Part shown: positions 52,637-60,923 of the stretch, in pieces | Layout of the letters: every line of letters begins with the position of its first letter | Position numbering within the stretch: the stretch's first letter is position 1 | NCBI RefSeq assembly: GCF_900105045.1 | Contig: NZ_LT629739.1 | Location: 3,906,001 to 3,970,000 of the forward strand | From: Brevibacterium picturae | Lineage (GTDB): Bacteria > Actinomycetota > Actinomycetes > Actinomycetales > Brevibacteriaceae | DNA length: 64,000 nt | Direction of reading: 5' to 3' | The notes under the pieces: model-generated | The model's input: the letters and a program-made list of their open reading frames with translations, nothing else | The model's database searches: none | Told to the model about the DNA's origin: nothing | Program-made: the position numbers and the translations under genes

Positions 52637-53545
52637 ATGTCTTCCACGATCGTCGCCACCGAGAATTTGACTAAGCGCTACGGCTCACGGGCCGTCGTCG
52701 AGAACCTCAACCTGGCCATCCCCGAGGGCGCAGTTTACGGGTTCCTCGGCCCGAACGGCTCGGGCAAGTCCACGACGATGAAGATGCTGCTCTCACTCAT
52801 CCAACCCACCAGCGGGAACGTCGAGATCATGGGACAGCCCATGACCCGCGACACCCGAAGGAGTCTGCTCGGCGACATCGGCTCGCTCATCGAGGCCCCG
52901 CCGGGCTACGCGCACCTGACCGGGGCGGAGAACATGCGCCTGGTCCAGCGACTGCTCGGACTGGACCGGCAGCAGATCGACTCCGCGGTGGCCACCGTGC
53001 GGCTGCAGGACCAGATGGACAAGAAGGTCCGCGACTACTCGCTGGGCATGAAGCAACGCCTGGGCATCGCGATGGCCCTGGCCCGGCAACCTCGGCTACT
53101 GATCCTCGACGAGCCGACCAACGGCCTCGACCCGGCCGGGATCGAGGAGATGCGGAATCTGCTGCGCCGGCTGGCGGGCGATGGCGTGACCGTCATGGTC
53201 TCGTCCCACCTGCTGGGCGAAATCGACAAGACCGCGACCATGCTCGGCATCCTCTCCGGCGGCCGGATGATCTTCCAAGGCACCCGCGCCGAACTCACGG
53301 CGGCCTCCACCCCCGACGTCGTCATCACCTGTTCCGACCCGCAAGCCGCTGCCGCCACGCTTGGCTCGTTCAACGCCCGGCTCACCCAGGATCATGAGGT
53401 CGCCGTACCCGGGCTCGATGACCGGCAGACGGCCGGCGTCGTCGCCGCGCTCGTCGGCGAAGGGATCGGGGTCTATGGGGTGGCCCGCGACGAACAGTCA
53501 CTCGAGGATGTGTTCATGCATCTCACGGCCGGAGGTGGACTGTGA
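52637..53545 (+). CDS. BcrA-like ABC transporter ATPase (module 1)
   Basis: A 302-residue ATPase: Walker A GFLGPNGSGKSTTMKMLL, Q-loop-type IGSLIEAPPGYAHLTGAENM (the EAP-x-x-Y form seen in bacitracin/lantibiotic-immunity ATPases), signature YSLGMKQRLGIAMALA, Walker B LLILDEPTNGLDPAG and switch His in VSSHLLGEI. The C-terminus ends SLEDVFMHLTAGG. It overlaps permease 1 by GTGA. Export of, or protection against, peptide antibiotics is the family's usual role. Confidence 0.9.
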   Translation: MSSTIVATENLTKRYGSRAVVENLNLAIPEGAVYGFLGPNGSGKSTTMKMLLSLIQPTSGNVEIMGQPMTRDTRRSLLGDIGSLIEAPPGYAHLTGAENMRLVQRLLGLDRQQIDSAVATVRLQDQMDKKVRDYSLGMKQRLGIAMALARQPRLLILDEPTNGLDPAGIEEMRNLLRRLAGDGVTVMVSSHLLGEIDKTATMLGILSGGRMIFQGTRAELTAASTPDVVITCSDPQAAAATLGSFNARLTQDHEVAVPGLDDRQTAGVVAALVGEGIGVYGVARDEQSLEDVFMHLTAGGGL

Positions 53546-54291
53546 ACACCCGTGCCATCGCCAATGAGTTCGCCAAGATGCGGCACCTGAGAATCGGCCT
53601 CGTCACCGCGGTCATGATCCTCGCCGTGCTCGGGCTTTCGCTCTACACCGTGGTCTCCAGCCCGACGTTCAGCCCGGAGGCACCGTCAGCCTGGAACGGG
53701 CTGCTGGCGGGCATGTCCCTGGGCATTCCGCTGATCTTCCCGCTGCTGCTGGCGGTGCTCGCCTCGCGCCAGACCGACATCGAGCACCAGGGCAACGGCT
53801 GGCTGCTGCAGGCGACCTCCGGACTCACCCCAGGCGGAGTGTGCCGGGCCAAGTTCACCGCGCTGGGGCTCGTCGTCGCAGCGTCCACGATCGGCACCAG
53901 CCTGCTCGTCCTCGTGACCGGGAAGCTGCTGGTCGGTATTATCCCGCCGGTCTCCTTCGCGCACTGGGCCGGCTTCACCGGGTGCATGCTCGTCGTCAAC
54001 CTCGTCGTGCTCGCCGGCCACATCCTGGTCTCGGCGAAGGTCGACAACCAGCTCGTCGCCCTCGGCATCGGAATCCTCGGGACCATCCTGGCCGTCTTCT
54101 CCCAAGGTTTGCCCGACGTGGTCGCGCACCTGACCCCGTGGGGCTACTACGCACTCGCGATGGCCGCCGACTACCAGGGCACCGGTTTCGTCGCCCTGCC
54201 GCTGCCGTATCCGAGCGCCGCCGCCCTCGCCGTGGTCGCCGTCGTCCTCTTCACCATCATCACCGACCGATTCGACCATCAGGAGGCTTGA
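53542..54291 (+). CDS. ABC-2 type permease (module 1, subunit 1)
   Basis: This 249-residue membrane protein has about six helices. NTRAIANEFAKMRHLRIGLV opens it in the style of lantibiotic-immunity permeases (LanE/G, BcrB). ASRQTDIEHQGNGWLLQATS and GLTPGGVCRAKF form the cytoplasmic coupling region, and TPWGYYALAM lies near the end. The same segments recur in the permease at 60163. Start is GTG 53542, overlapping the ATPase stop. Confidence 0.85.
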   Translation: MNTRAIANEFAKMRHLRIGLVTAVMILAVLGLSLYTVVSSPTFSPEAPSAWNGLLAGMSLGIPLIFPLLLAVLASRQTDIEHQGNGWLLQATSGLTPGGVCRAKFTALGLVVAASTIGTSLLVLVTGKLLVGIIPPVSFAHWAGFTGCMLVVNLVVLAGHILVSAKVDNQLVALGIGILGTILAVFSQGLPDVVAHLTPWGYYALAMAADYQGTGFVALPLPYPSAAALAVVAVVLFTIITDRFDHQEA

Positions 54292-54292
54292 C

Positions 54293-55042
54293 ATGGGTGC
54301 CCTCACCGCCGAATGGATCAAACTCAAGCGCGGGCTGGCCTGGCCCGTCGTGGTGCTGCTGCCCATCGTCCTCGTGCTCGCCGGGGCGGCGACCCAACTG
54401 GCCCGCGGCGGGCAGCCGGAGAACGGGTGGCACACGGTCTGGGTCCAATCCGTCGTCTTCTACGGTCTCTTCCCGCTCGCGATCGGGGTCGCGATCCTCG
54501 GCTCCCTGGTCTGGCGGGCCGAGCACCGCGGCAGCAACTGGAACGCGCTCATGAGCGGGCCGACCTCCTCGCTGCGGATCGTGGCCGCCAAAGCCACCGT
54601 CGTCGCCGGTCTCACCTCGATCATGCAGATCATCCTCCTGGCTGCGGTGATCGCCATCGGGAAGTTCGCGTTCGGGCTCCCCGGCGTACTGCCCGGCCAG
54701 TACTTCGCCATCATCGGGCTGCTCGTGCTCGCGACGATCCCGGTTGCCGCCGCCCAGTCCGCGCTGTCGATGGTCCTGCGCTCCTTCGCCGCCCCGATCG
54801 CCGTCGCGCTCGTCGCCGCAGGCATCTCCTTGGCGATACTGATGATCGAGGTCCCTGGCGCGATCGCCTCACCCTACGGGCTGGCCACCCGCACAACTCA
54901 GCTCGGCACCGGCATGTTCGCCGACACCGGCACCATCACCGCCGGCGATATCACCGCGATCCTGGCCGCCGCCGTGCTCGTGTCCATCGTGCTCGTGGCG
55001 GTCACCACCGCGATCCTCGAACGCCGCGACACTCGCAGCTGA
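54293..55042 (+). CDS. ABC-2 type permease (module 1, subunit 2)
   Basis: This 249-residue protein has six helices. It starts GALTAEWIKLKRGLAWPVVV, followed by AEHRGSNWNALMSGPTSSLR as the coupling loop and AQSALSMVLRSFAAPIAVAL in the fifth helix. It forms a heterodimer with the previous subunit in this family. One base separates the two genes. Its counterpart in module 2 is at 60924. Confidence 0.85.
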   Translation: MGALTAEWIKLKRGLAWPVVVLLPIVLVLAGAATQLARGGQPENGWHTVWVQSVVFYGLFPLAIGVAILGSLVWRAEHRGSNWNALMSGPTSSLRIVAAKATVVAGLTSIMQIILLAAVIAIGKFAFGLPGVLPGQYFAIIGLLVLATIPVAAAQSALSMVLRSFAAPIAVALVAAGISLAILMIEVPGAIASPYGLATRTTQLGTGMFADTGTITAGDITAILAAAVLVSIVLVAVTTAILERRDTRS

Positions 55043-55136
55043 GTACCACCCTCTCCCAAACCCTCAGCCGAGCTCCGCGAACGCCGACCAGGTTTAGGCT
55101 AGGAAGGGTGCACGTTGCGATCGAAGGAGAACCACC

Positions 55137-55877
55137 ATGGCCCGTTTTACCGACAAGAGGATCCTGATCACCGGCGGCACCAACGGCATCGGGCTGGCTG
55201 GCGTACGCCGGGTCTCCGGCGAGGGCGGATTGGTGATGACGACGGGATCCAACCCAGAGCGGATCGACAGCCTGCGTCAGGAGCTGCCCGACGCGCAGGT
55301 GTGGCGAAATGACGCGTCCGACGCGGACACCGGCGAGGACCTCGCGCGGCAGCTCGGCGAACCGGGTGGAGGTCTGGACGGGCTGTGGCTCAACGCGGGA
55401 TACGCCGACATCGCCCCCGTGGAAGAGGTCACCGCCGAGTTCTTCGACCGCATGATGGCGGTCAACGTCCGTGCCGCCTTCCTGCAGCTCGCTGCGCTGA
55501 GCCCGCACCTGAACGACCGAGCGTCCGTCGTGATCACCTCCTCCACCGGTTCCGTCGAGGGCTCGCCGGTGGCCACCGTCTACGCCGCCACGAAGGGTGC
55601 GATCGAATCCGCGGCCCGGGGCTGGGCCACGGCACTGGCACCGAGAAACATCCGGGTCAACGTGCTCGTGCCCGGAAACGTCGATACCGACTTCCGCCGC
55701 TTCATGGACGCCGACACCCGCGAGGCGTTCAACCGCAATGTCATCAGCCGGGTCCCGCTCGGCCGCGCTGGCATCTCAGAGGAAGCCGCAGCTGTCGCGC
55801 TCTTCCTGCTCAGCGACGACGCCGCCTACGTCAACGGATCGCGCTACTTCGTCGACGGCGGCCTGAGCAAGCGCTGA
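55137..55877 (+). CDS. Short-chain dehydrogenase/reductase
   Basis: This 246-residue SDR has ILITGGTNGIGLAGVRRVSG, LWLNAGYAD in place of NNAG, catalytic Ser in VVITSSTGSVEG, and YAATKGAIESAARGWATALA with Tyr and Lys. GNVDTDF and FFVDGG-type closing are normal. It follows GAAGGAG. It is downstream of module 1 but separated by 94 bp, so it may be a separate unit. Carbonyl reduction is likely; the substrate is unknown. Confidence 0.87.
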   Translation: MARFTDKRILITGGTNGIGLAGVRRVSGEGGLVMTTGSNPERIDSLRQELPDAQVWRNDASDADTGEDLARQLGEPGGGLDGLWLNAGYADIAPVEEVTAEFFDRMMAVNVRAAFLQLAALSPHLNDRASVVITSSTGSVEGSPVATVYAATKGAIESAARGWATALAPRNIRVNVLVPGNVDTDFRRFMDADTREAFNRNVISRVPLGRAGISEEAAAVALFLLSDDAAYVNGSRYFVDGGLSKR

Positions 55878-55979
55878 GCAAGGTTCGGCCCCAAGCTCCA
55901 GCTCGAACCGTGCGTCGATCGAGGCGTGCTTGCGGTAGCCGGTTGGCAAACCTTCTCCATTGTTCGTTAGCGTGAAGGT

Positions 55980-56696
55980 GTGCTTACCGACGACCTCCGA
56001 CAGCTTGCCCACGAGACCATGCACCATGCTCGGCAGTGGAACGATGGCGCGGACCACACGGTGGCTGGAGGCTTGCTCACCGCGTCCGGGCGAGTTGTCC
56101 TCGGCTTGAATACGCACCACTTCCTCGGCGGTCCGTGCGGCGAGGTCGCCGCCGTGTCCAACCACGCATCCACAGCTCCCGACGATCCGATCGTCGCGGT
56201 CGCAGCATCCTATGGCCCGATTGGCGAAATCATTGCTCCCTGCGGGAAGTGTCGGCAGGTCATCTTCGACATCTCCCCTTCTATCCGCTTCGTGGTGCGC
56301 GAAGCGAACGGCCTGACAGCCCGCACCGCTGAGGAGCTCCTGCCTTTCGCGTATGACTGGCGGGCCGCGGAGCACCCCCAACGAATCTACATGTGGGAGG
56401 GGTACGAATCCACGATCCGCGCAGGAGAGAAACGGCAGACCATCCGCATCGACGACCCGTTCCGCCTGGGGCGGGCAGACCTCGTGTTCGAGAAGGAGTG
56501 CGGCGAAGTCATCAGCATCGCCGCGACCGTCACCGAGGTCCGATCCGTGGCCCGCAGCGAACTGACCGACGAAGATGCCAATCGTGATGGCTTCGACACG
56601 CTCAGTGACCTTAGTGCTGCTCTCGATCTCCACTATCCGGGTCTACAAGCATCGAGCACGGTCGAGGTCGTGGCGTTCATGCTAACGGATCAGTAA
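55980..56696 (+). CDS. Cytidine/blasticidin-deaminase-like protein fused to ASCH domain
   Basis: This 238-residue protein begins at GTG 55980. Residues about 1-120 are a cytidine-deaminase fold: FLGGPCGEVAAVSNHAS has the zinc Cys and catalytic Glu, and APCGKCRQVIFD the PCxxC pair. GGPC-E is the form known from blasticidin-S deaminase rather than from ordinary CDA. Residues about 135-238 are an ASCH domain (MWEGYESTIRAGEKRQTIRI, ADLVFEKECGEVISIAATVT), an RNA/modified-nucleoside-binding fold. Nucleoside-antibiotic inactivation with the ASCH domain as substrate reader is an inference. Confidence 0.82.
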   Translation: MLTDDLRQLAHETMHHARQWNDGADHTVAGGLLTASGRVVLGLNTHHFLGGPCGEVAAVSNHASTAPDDPIVAVAASYGPIGEIIAPCGKCRQVIFDISPSIRFVVREANGLTARTAEELLPFAYDWRAAEHPQRIYMWEGYESTIRAGEKRQTIRIDDPFRLGRADLVFEKECGEVISIAATVTEVRSVARSELTDEDANRDGFDTLSDLSAALDLHYPGLQASSTVEVVAFMLTDQ

Positions 56697-56729
56697 CCGC
56701 AAGTTGCTGCATCTAGGCAGGCCGGGGCA

Positions 56730-56775
56730 ATCCCCCAAGGTGGACATCGTTGAGAGGCGTTGGGGAATGTAGTCC
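56730..56775 (-). repeat. Structured short repeat, copy B
   Basis: atcccccaagg...gagaggcgt...tggggaatgtagt matches copy A at 21741 in sequence and layout. It lies 34 bp after the deaminase-ASCH gene. On the minus strand it forms a stem around the conserved loop, but without the T-tract seen in copy A. Confidence 0.5.
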
Positions 56776-56892
56776 TAACAACATGAGGCGAGACGGTCAT
56801 GTAAACCGAACGCCCGGCCGTGTTCGAACGAGCCGTGGCCCTCCGGTCGCATTGGCTTTGCGTCGGCCCTTGCAAGGGGAAACCGTCGCCAA

Positions 56893-57930
56893 TCAACGAG
56901 CCCTGAGTCGCGTGGTGGATACCGGCGTGAGGGCTGGGCCGGTCTTACGGGTCCACCACCAGATAACCGCGGTGATGACAATAACGGCGAGGGCGGGCAG
57001 AAGCTGGTACGGCGTTCCGACCCCCGCCGATCGGTCCTGGATGGCCGCACCGAAGTCAATGCGCAGGTAGAAGGCCGCGATGAAGCTGAAGGTGTTGAGG
57101 ATCGCGTGGAGGACGACAGCGATCTCCAGGCCGCCGGTGCGCCAGGTGATGATCGATAGGCAGGTAAAGAGCGTCAGGTACCAGGTGATGATGTATGGGT
57201 CGGTGGAGCCGTGCATGGCGGTGAATAGCACGCTGGTGACCACGACGCCGGCGACGAGTCCGGCGAGGGAACTGCGCGTCCAGCTGCCGATGATGCGGAA
57301 GACCAGCCCGCGAAAACCGTACTCCTCGCCCGAGGTCTGCAGCGGAGTCAGGAGCACGGTGACGAGGAACATCGCGATGAGGTCAGTCTGTGACCACGGG
57401 ACCTCCTCGGCAGGGGCGAAAAACCCCAGGGCGTTGACGACGAGCCATGCGGGGCCGAAGACCAGCAGCGCCTTGCCGAGGACATCGAAGCGGAACCACG
57501 AAGTCACCGAGTGCAGTGATGCGCCGGGCACGCCGTAAAGCCATCGTTGGATGAGCATGCTCCACGGGATGAGAAGAGCGAGGCCGACCATGCTTCCCGC
57601 GTGCCGGAGTGGTGTGTTCTTGAGCAAAAACCCGGCCGCGCCGGCTTCGATGGCCGTGAGGACGTATTCATCGGATTCGAATGTCGTCAGGATGATGATT
57701 CGGGCCCCGGTGCCGTCGCTAATAAGCTGTCGAATGGCGGTGAGCCCGTCGGTGCCCGGCATCTGGATGTCGAGCAGGAGAACATCGGGTTGTGTGTCGC
57801 GGTGTTGGCGGAGGGCATCGGCTCCGTCGACGGCCTCCCAGAGGACCTGCAGGCCTTCGTGGGCGTCGAGGACCATGGCCAGCCCGGCGGTAAAGAGGGG
57901 GTCGTCGTCGGCGAGGGCGATCGTGATCAC
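56893..57930 (-). CDS. Receiver domain fused to CPBP membrane protease (chimera)
   Basis: From GTG 57930 the first about 105 residues are a NarL-type receiver (VITIALADDDPLFTAGLAMV, DVLLLDIQMPGTDG, GAAGFLLKNTP). Instead of a LuxR helix-turn-helix, the frame runs straight into a CPBP intramembrane protease lacking its first helix: LRHAGSMVGLALLIPWSMLI, then SGEEYGFRGLVF (EExxxR), SVLFTAMHG (FxxxH) and VVLHAILNTFSFI (HxxxN). All three protease motifs are intact. It overlaps the kinase gene by GTGA. A deletion chimera is the likely origin; a phospho-controlled protease is conceivable. Confidence 0.85.
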   Translation of the reverse strand: MITIALADDDPLFTAGLAMVLDAHEGLQVLWEAVDGADALRQHRDTQPDVLLLDIQMPGTDGLTAIRQLISDGTGARIIILTTFESDEYVLTAIEAGAAGFLLKNTPLRHAGSMVGLALLIPWSMLIQRWLYGVPGASLHSVTSWFRFDVLGKALLVFGPAWLVVNALGFFAPAEEVPWSQTDLIAMFLVTVLLTPLQTSGEEYGFRGLVFRIIGSWTRSSLAGLVAGVVVTSVLFTAMHGSTDPYIITWYLTLFTCLSIITWRTGGLEIAVVLHAILNTFSFIAAFYLRIDFGAAIQDRSAGVGTPYQLLPALAVIVITAVIWWWTRKTGPALTPVSTTRLRAR

Positions 57931-59120
57931 GACCAGCTCCAGGGCAGGCGGACGTGGACTCTCCACACGCCGGTCGCGGCATCGCGTCCAGCGGTGAACG
58001 CACCTCCGTACGCCTGGGCACGTTCGGCCATGCCGATCAACCCGTGCCCCCGACGTTCACCATCAGCTGCGGGGCTCGCGGCGGGATTGACGACTGTCAT
58101 GTCGACACTATCGGCATCAATGCCCAGGCGGACCGTGATCGGGGACAGTCGTCCGTGCGTGATCGCGTTGGTCAAGCTTTCTTGGGCAATGCGGTAGGCC
58201 GCCAGGCTGACGCGGCTGGGAACGGTATCGACGTCCCCGTCGACCTGCAGCTTGATGGTCGTCCCCGGTGACTGGAGCGTGGTGATGAGCTCGGACAGGT
58301 CCCGCAGGGTCGGGTCCGGACGTGGGGAAGCGTCCTCACTCTCGGTGCGCAGGACGTCGATGACGTCGCGCACATCGTCAACGGCGGTGCGGCTGAGGTG
58401 GGCGATATCTTGAAGCGCCCGGTCGACCCGCTCGGTGTCGGAGGTGAGGATGTATCGGGCTCCCTCGGCCTGGGCGGCGATCGCGTTGAGGGAGTGGCCG
58501 AGGATATCGTGCATCTCTCGTGCGACGCGGTGGCGTTCCTCGAAGGCGGCCAGATGTCGTTCGGTGTCCAGTTGTCCTTCCAGGACCGCGGCGCGTTCGA
58601 CCGCCAGGTCGTAGCGGGTCCGTCGCTGACGCCGCAACATTCCGAGAGTGGCAGCAAGGGAGATCGCGACGCTCACGGACGCGACCGCGAAGGCCCGGGT
58701 CTGCCAATCATCGCTCAGGACCGTCGAGTCCAGCATGGCGGCCACCCCGCCGGCATAGGTCGCTGCCAGGAAGCCCCAGCGCCACGGTGGCACGAGCTGG
58801 GTCTGCGTCGTGTAGGCGGCCACGAGACAGGCGAGCCCGGCGACGACGCTGGGGACATCGAAGACCACGAGATGGACCAGCAGAAGCACCGCAAGGACCG
58901 TCAACGCGGTGCGCGGCACCCGGCGGCGGAACCCGACAGCCAGGGCCGCACCGATCACGACGAGGACGTAGCCGATGTACTGCCCGGTCAACAACGGGAT
59001 CGGCGGCTCGGCAAGAAGACCGATCACGCACAGGGTGAGACCGACGGCGACATCTGTCATTCCCGAGCGCGTCACGATGTCGGGAAGCCTCGTGACGACA
59101 CGTTCGGGAGGAGATTTCAT
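57927..59120 (-). CDS. Sensor histidine kinase (HisKA_3, module 2)
   Basis: This 397-residue kinase has an N-terminal set of membrane helices (AVGLTLCVIGLLAEPPIPLL onward), a coiled region (EGQLDTERHLAAFEERHR), the acceptor box VAREMHDILGHSLNAIAAQA and a HATPase ending ERRGHGLIGMAERAQAYGGA. It is a paralogue of the module 1 kinase. Its normal partner response regulator has lost its DNA-binding domain, so the output of this system is in doubt. It diverges from the module 2 exporter. Confidence 0.88.
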   Translation of the reverse strand: MKSPPERVVTRLPDIVTRSGMTDVAVGLTLCVIGLLAEPPIPLLTGQYIGYVLVVIGAALAVGFRRRVPRTALTVLAVLLLVHLVVFDVPSVVAGLACLVAAYTTQTQLVPPWRWGFLAATYAGGVAAMLDSTVLSDDWQTRAFAVASVSVAISLAATLGMLRRQRRTRYDLAVERAAVLEGQLDTERHLAAFEERHRVAREMHDILGHSLNAIAAQAEGARYILTSDTERVDRALQDIAHLSRTAVDDVRDVIDVLRTESEDASPRPDPTLRDLSELITTLQSPGTTIKLQVDGDVDTVPSRVSLAAYRIAQESLTNAITHGRLSPITVRLGIDADSVDMTVVNPAASPAADGERRGHGLIGMAERAQAYGGAFTAGRDAATGVWRVHVRLPWSWS

Positions 59121-59265
59121 AACTTTCCACGATACCGGCCGGCTCGAGGTGCTAGCTCCTACTGCGGTATGAAGTCGCGGCCGCGCATGGTTCAGACCGC
59201 GGTATGTTCAGCCGCTGCGCCGGGTCCGGGATGGTGGAGGGCATGACGTTTGAAGCGAGGCGCTG

Positions 59266-60166
59266 ATGAGCGCCGTAGTGACCACCCACCACCTGACAAA
59301 GACCTTCACGAACCACACGGCGGTCGATTCTCTCGATCTGCACGTGCCCGAAGGCGCGATCTACGGGTTCCTCGGACCCAACGGGTCGGGGAAGTCCACG
59401 ACCATGAAAATGCTGCTGGGCCTGACCCGGCCCACAGAGGGCAAGATCGAGCTGTTCGGCCAGCCGCTGACCCCAGCCTCCCGGACGAAGCTGTTGCCGG
59501 CGATCGGGTCGATGATCGAGGCACCACCGGGCTACGGCCACCTGACCGGGGCCGAGAACCTGCGCATCGTCCAGGACATGCTCGGCCTACCGACAGCTCA
59601 GGTCAAACGGGCCCTGACCACGGTGAGGCTGAACGCGCACAAGGACAAGCTGGTGCGCAACTACTCGCTCGGCATGAAGCAGCGCCTCGGCATCGCCATG
59701 GCACTGGCCCGTGACCCGTCACTGCTCGTACTCGACGAACCGACCAACGGGCTCGACCCCGCCGGCATCGAAGAGATCCGCGACCTCTTGGTCGACCTGA
59801 CCGGGCAAGGCATCACCGTCATGGTCTCCAGCCACCTCCTTGACGAGATCGACAAGATGGCCAGCGTCATCGGCATCCTCGCCAACGGAACGCTGATCTT
59901 CCAAGGCGCACGCGAGGAACTCTTCGCCCACTCGATCCCCGACCTGATCATCGAAACACCAGAACCCGCCGCGGCCCTCGACCTGGGGATTACGGCGACG
60001 CGTGAGCCCGACGGCCTGCGGGTCTTGGGTCTGGACAACGACCAGACCGCCGACTTTGGTCTACCGGCTCGCCGCTGCACGGGTCCCGATCCATCAGGTC
60101 CGCCGCGTCCAGCAAAGCCTCGAAGACGTCTTCATGGACCTCACCGGACGCGAGGGCCTGCTGTGA
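59266..60166 (+). pseudogene. BcrA-like ABC ATPase (module 2), frameshifted near its end
   Basis: The first about 263 residues are an intact ATPase (GFLGPNGSGKSTTMKMLL, IGSMIEAPPGYGHLTGAENL, YSLGMKQRLGIAMALA, LLVLDEPTNGLDPAG, VSSHLLDEI). At the TTT run 60055-60057 one base is extra; deleting it gives LVYRLAAARVPIHQVRRVQQ and SLEDVFMDLTGREGLL with the stop at 60164-60166. As written, the frame continues into the permease, giving a 549-residue ATPase-permease fusion. All catalytic motifs precede the shift, so some function may remain. Confidence 0.85.
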
Positions 60167-60915
60167 CGGCCGCAATCAGGCTGGAGTTCCGCAAGATGCG
60201 GCGTCTGCGCACGATCCCGGTCGTCGCCGCACTCGTCGTTGCCGTTGCGCTGATCAGCAGCGTCTGGCAGTTCTCCAGCAGCACCCAGACCACCTTCGAT
60301 GATCCCAGCCAGGTGCCGTGGGCGGCGTTCCTGCTGACCTACACGCTCATGGCCGCGATGACCTCACCCCTGCTGACGGCCGTGATCGCCAGCAGACAGA
60401 CCGACATCGAACACACCGGAGCCGGCTGGACGTTGGCCGCGACCGCCGGATACACCCCAGGCCAGCTGTGCCGGGCGAAACTTGCGGCGCTGGCGATCAT
60501 TCTCCTGCCCGCTACGGTCGTGCAGACTCTCCTCGTGATCGGCGCAGGCCTGATCGCCGGGATGCCGGTTCCGGCCGACTTCGGCCCGTGGGTCGGCTAC
60601 ACGGTCTGGCTGTATCTGATCAACACAGCCTTCTGTGCGCTGCACATCTGGCTCGCCGCCTGGGTCGAGAACCAGCTCATCAGCGTCGGCATCGGCATGC
60701 TCGGTGCATTCCTCGCAGTCTTCAGTCTGTTCCTGCCGGCCGCCGTGACCCGCGTGATCCCGTGGGGCTACTACGCAGTGATCACCCACATCACCCAGAA
60801 CGGCGACGAGGTCGCCTACGCCACCCCGTCCTACGCCTGGCCGGTGGCGTTCCTCATTGTCGCTGCCGCCGCGTTCGCGGCCGGCACCGGCCGCTTGAAC
60901 CGCATCGAAAGGTAA
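60163..60915 (+). CDS. ABC-2 type permease (module 2, subunit 1)
   Basis: A 250-residue membrane protein read from GTG 60163, which overlaps the original ATPase stop by four bases, the same GTGA arrangement as in module 1. TAAIRLEFRKMRRLRTIPVV, ASRQTDIEHTGAGWTLAATA, GYTPGQLCRAKL and IPWGYYAVITHI mirror the module 1 permease at 53542. Because of the frameshift upstream, ribosomes from the ATPase now enter in the same frame, so both a free and a fused form could be made. Confidence 0.85.
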   Translation: MTAAIRLEFRKMRRLRTIPVVAALVVAVALISSVWQFSSSTQTTFDDPSQVPWAAFLLTYTLMAAMTSPLLTAVIASRQTDIEHTGAGWTLAATAGYTPGQLCRAKLAALAIILLPATVVQTLLVIGAGLIAGMPVPADFGPWVGYTVWLYLINTAFCALHIWLAAWVENQLISVGIGMLGAFLAVFSLFLPAAVTRVIPWGYYAVITHITQNGDEVAYATPSYAWPVAFLIVAAAAFAAGTGRLNRIER

Positions 60916-60923
60916 CCCCCGCT

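Noticed and set aside
55878..55979. Minus-strand stretch GYRKHASIDARFELELG between SDR and deaminase genes
   Set aside because: It looks slightly protein-like but is only about 30 codons, and I could not match it to a family; too weak to list as a gene.
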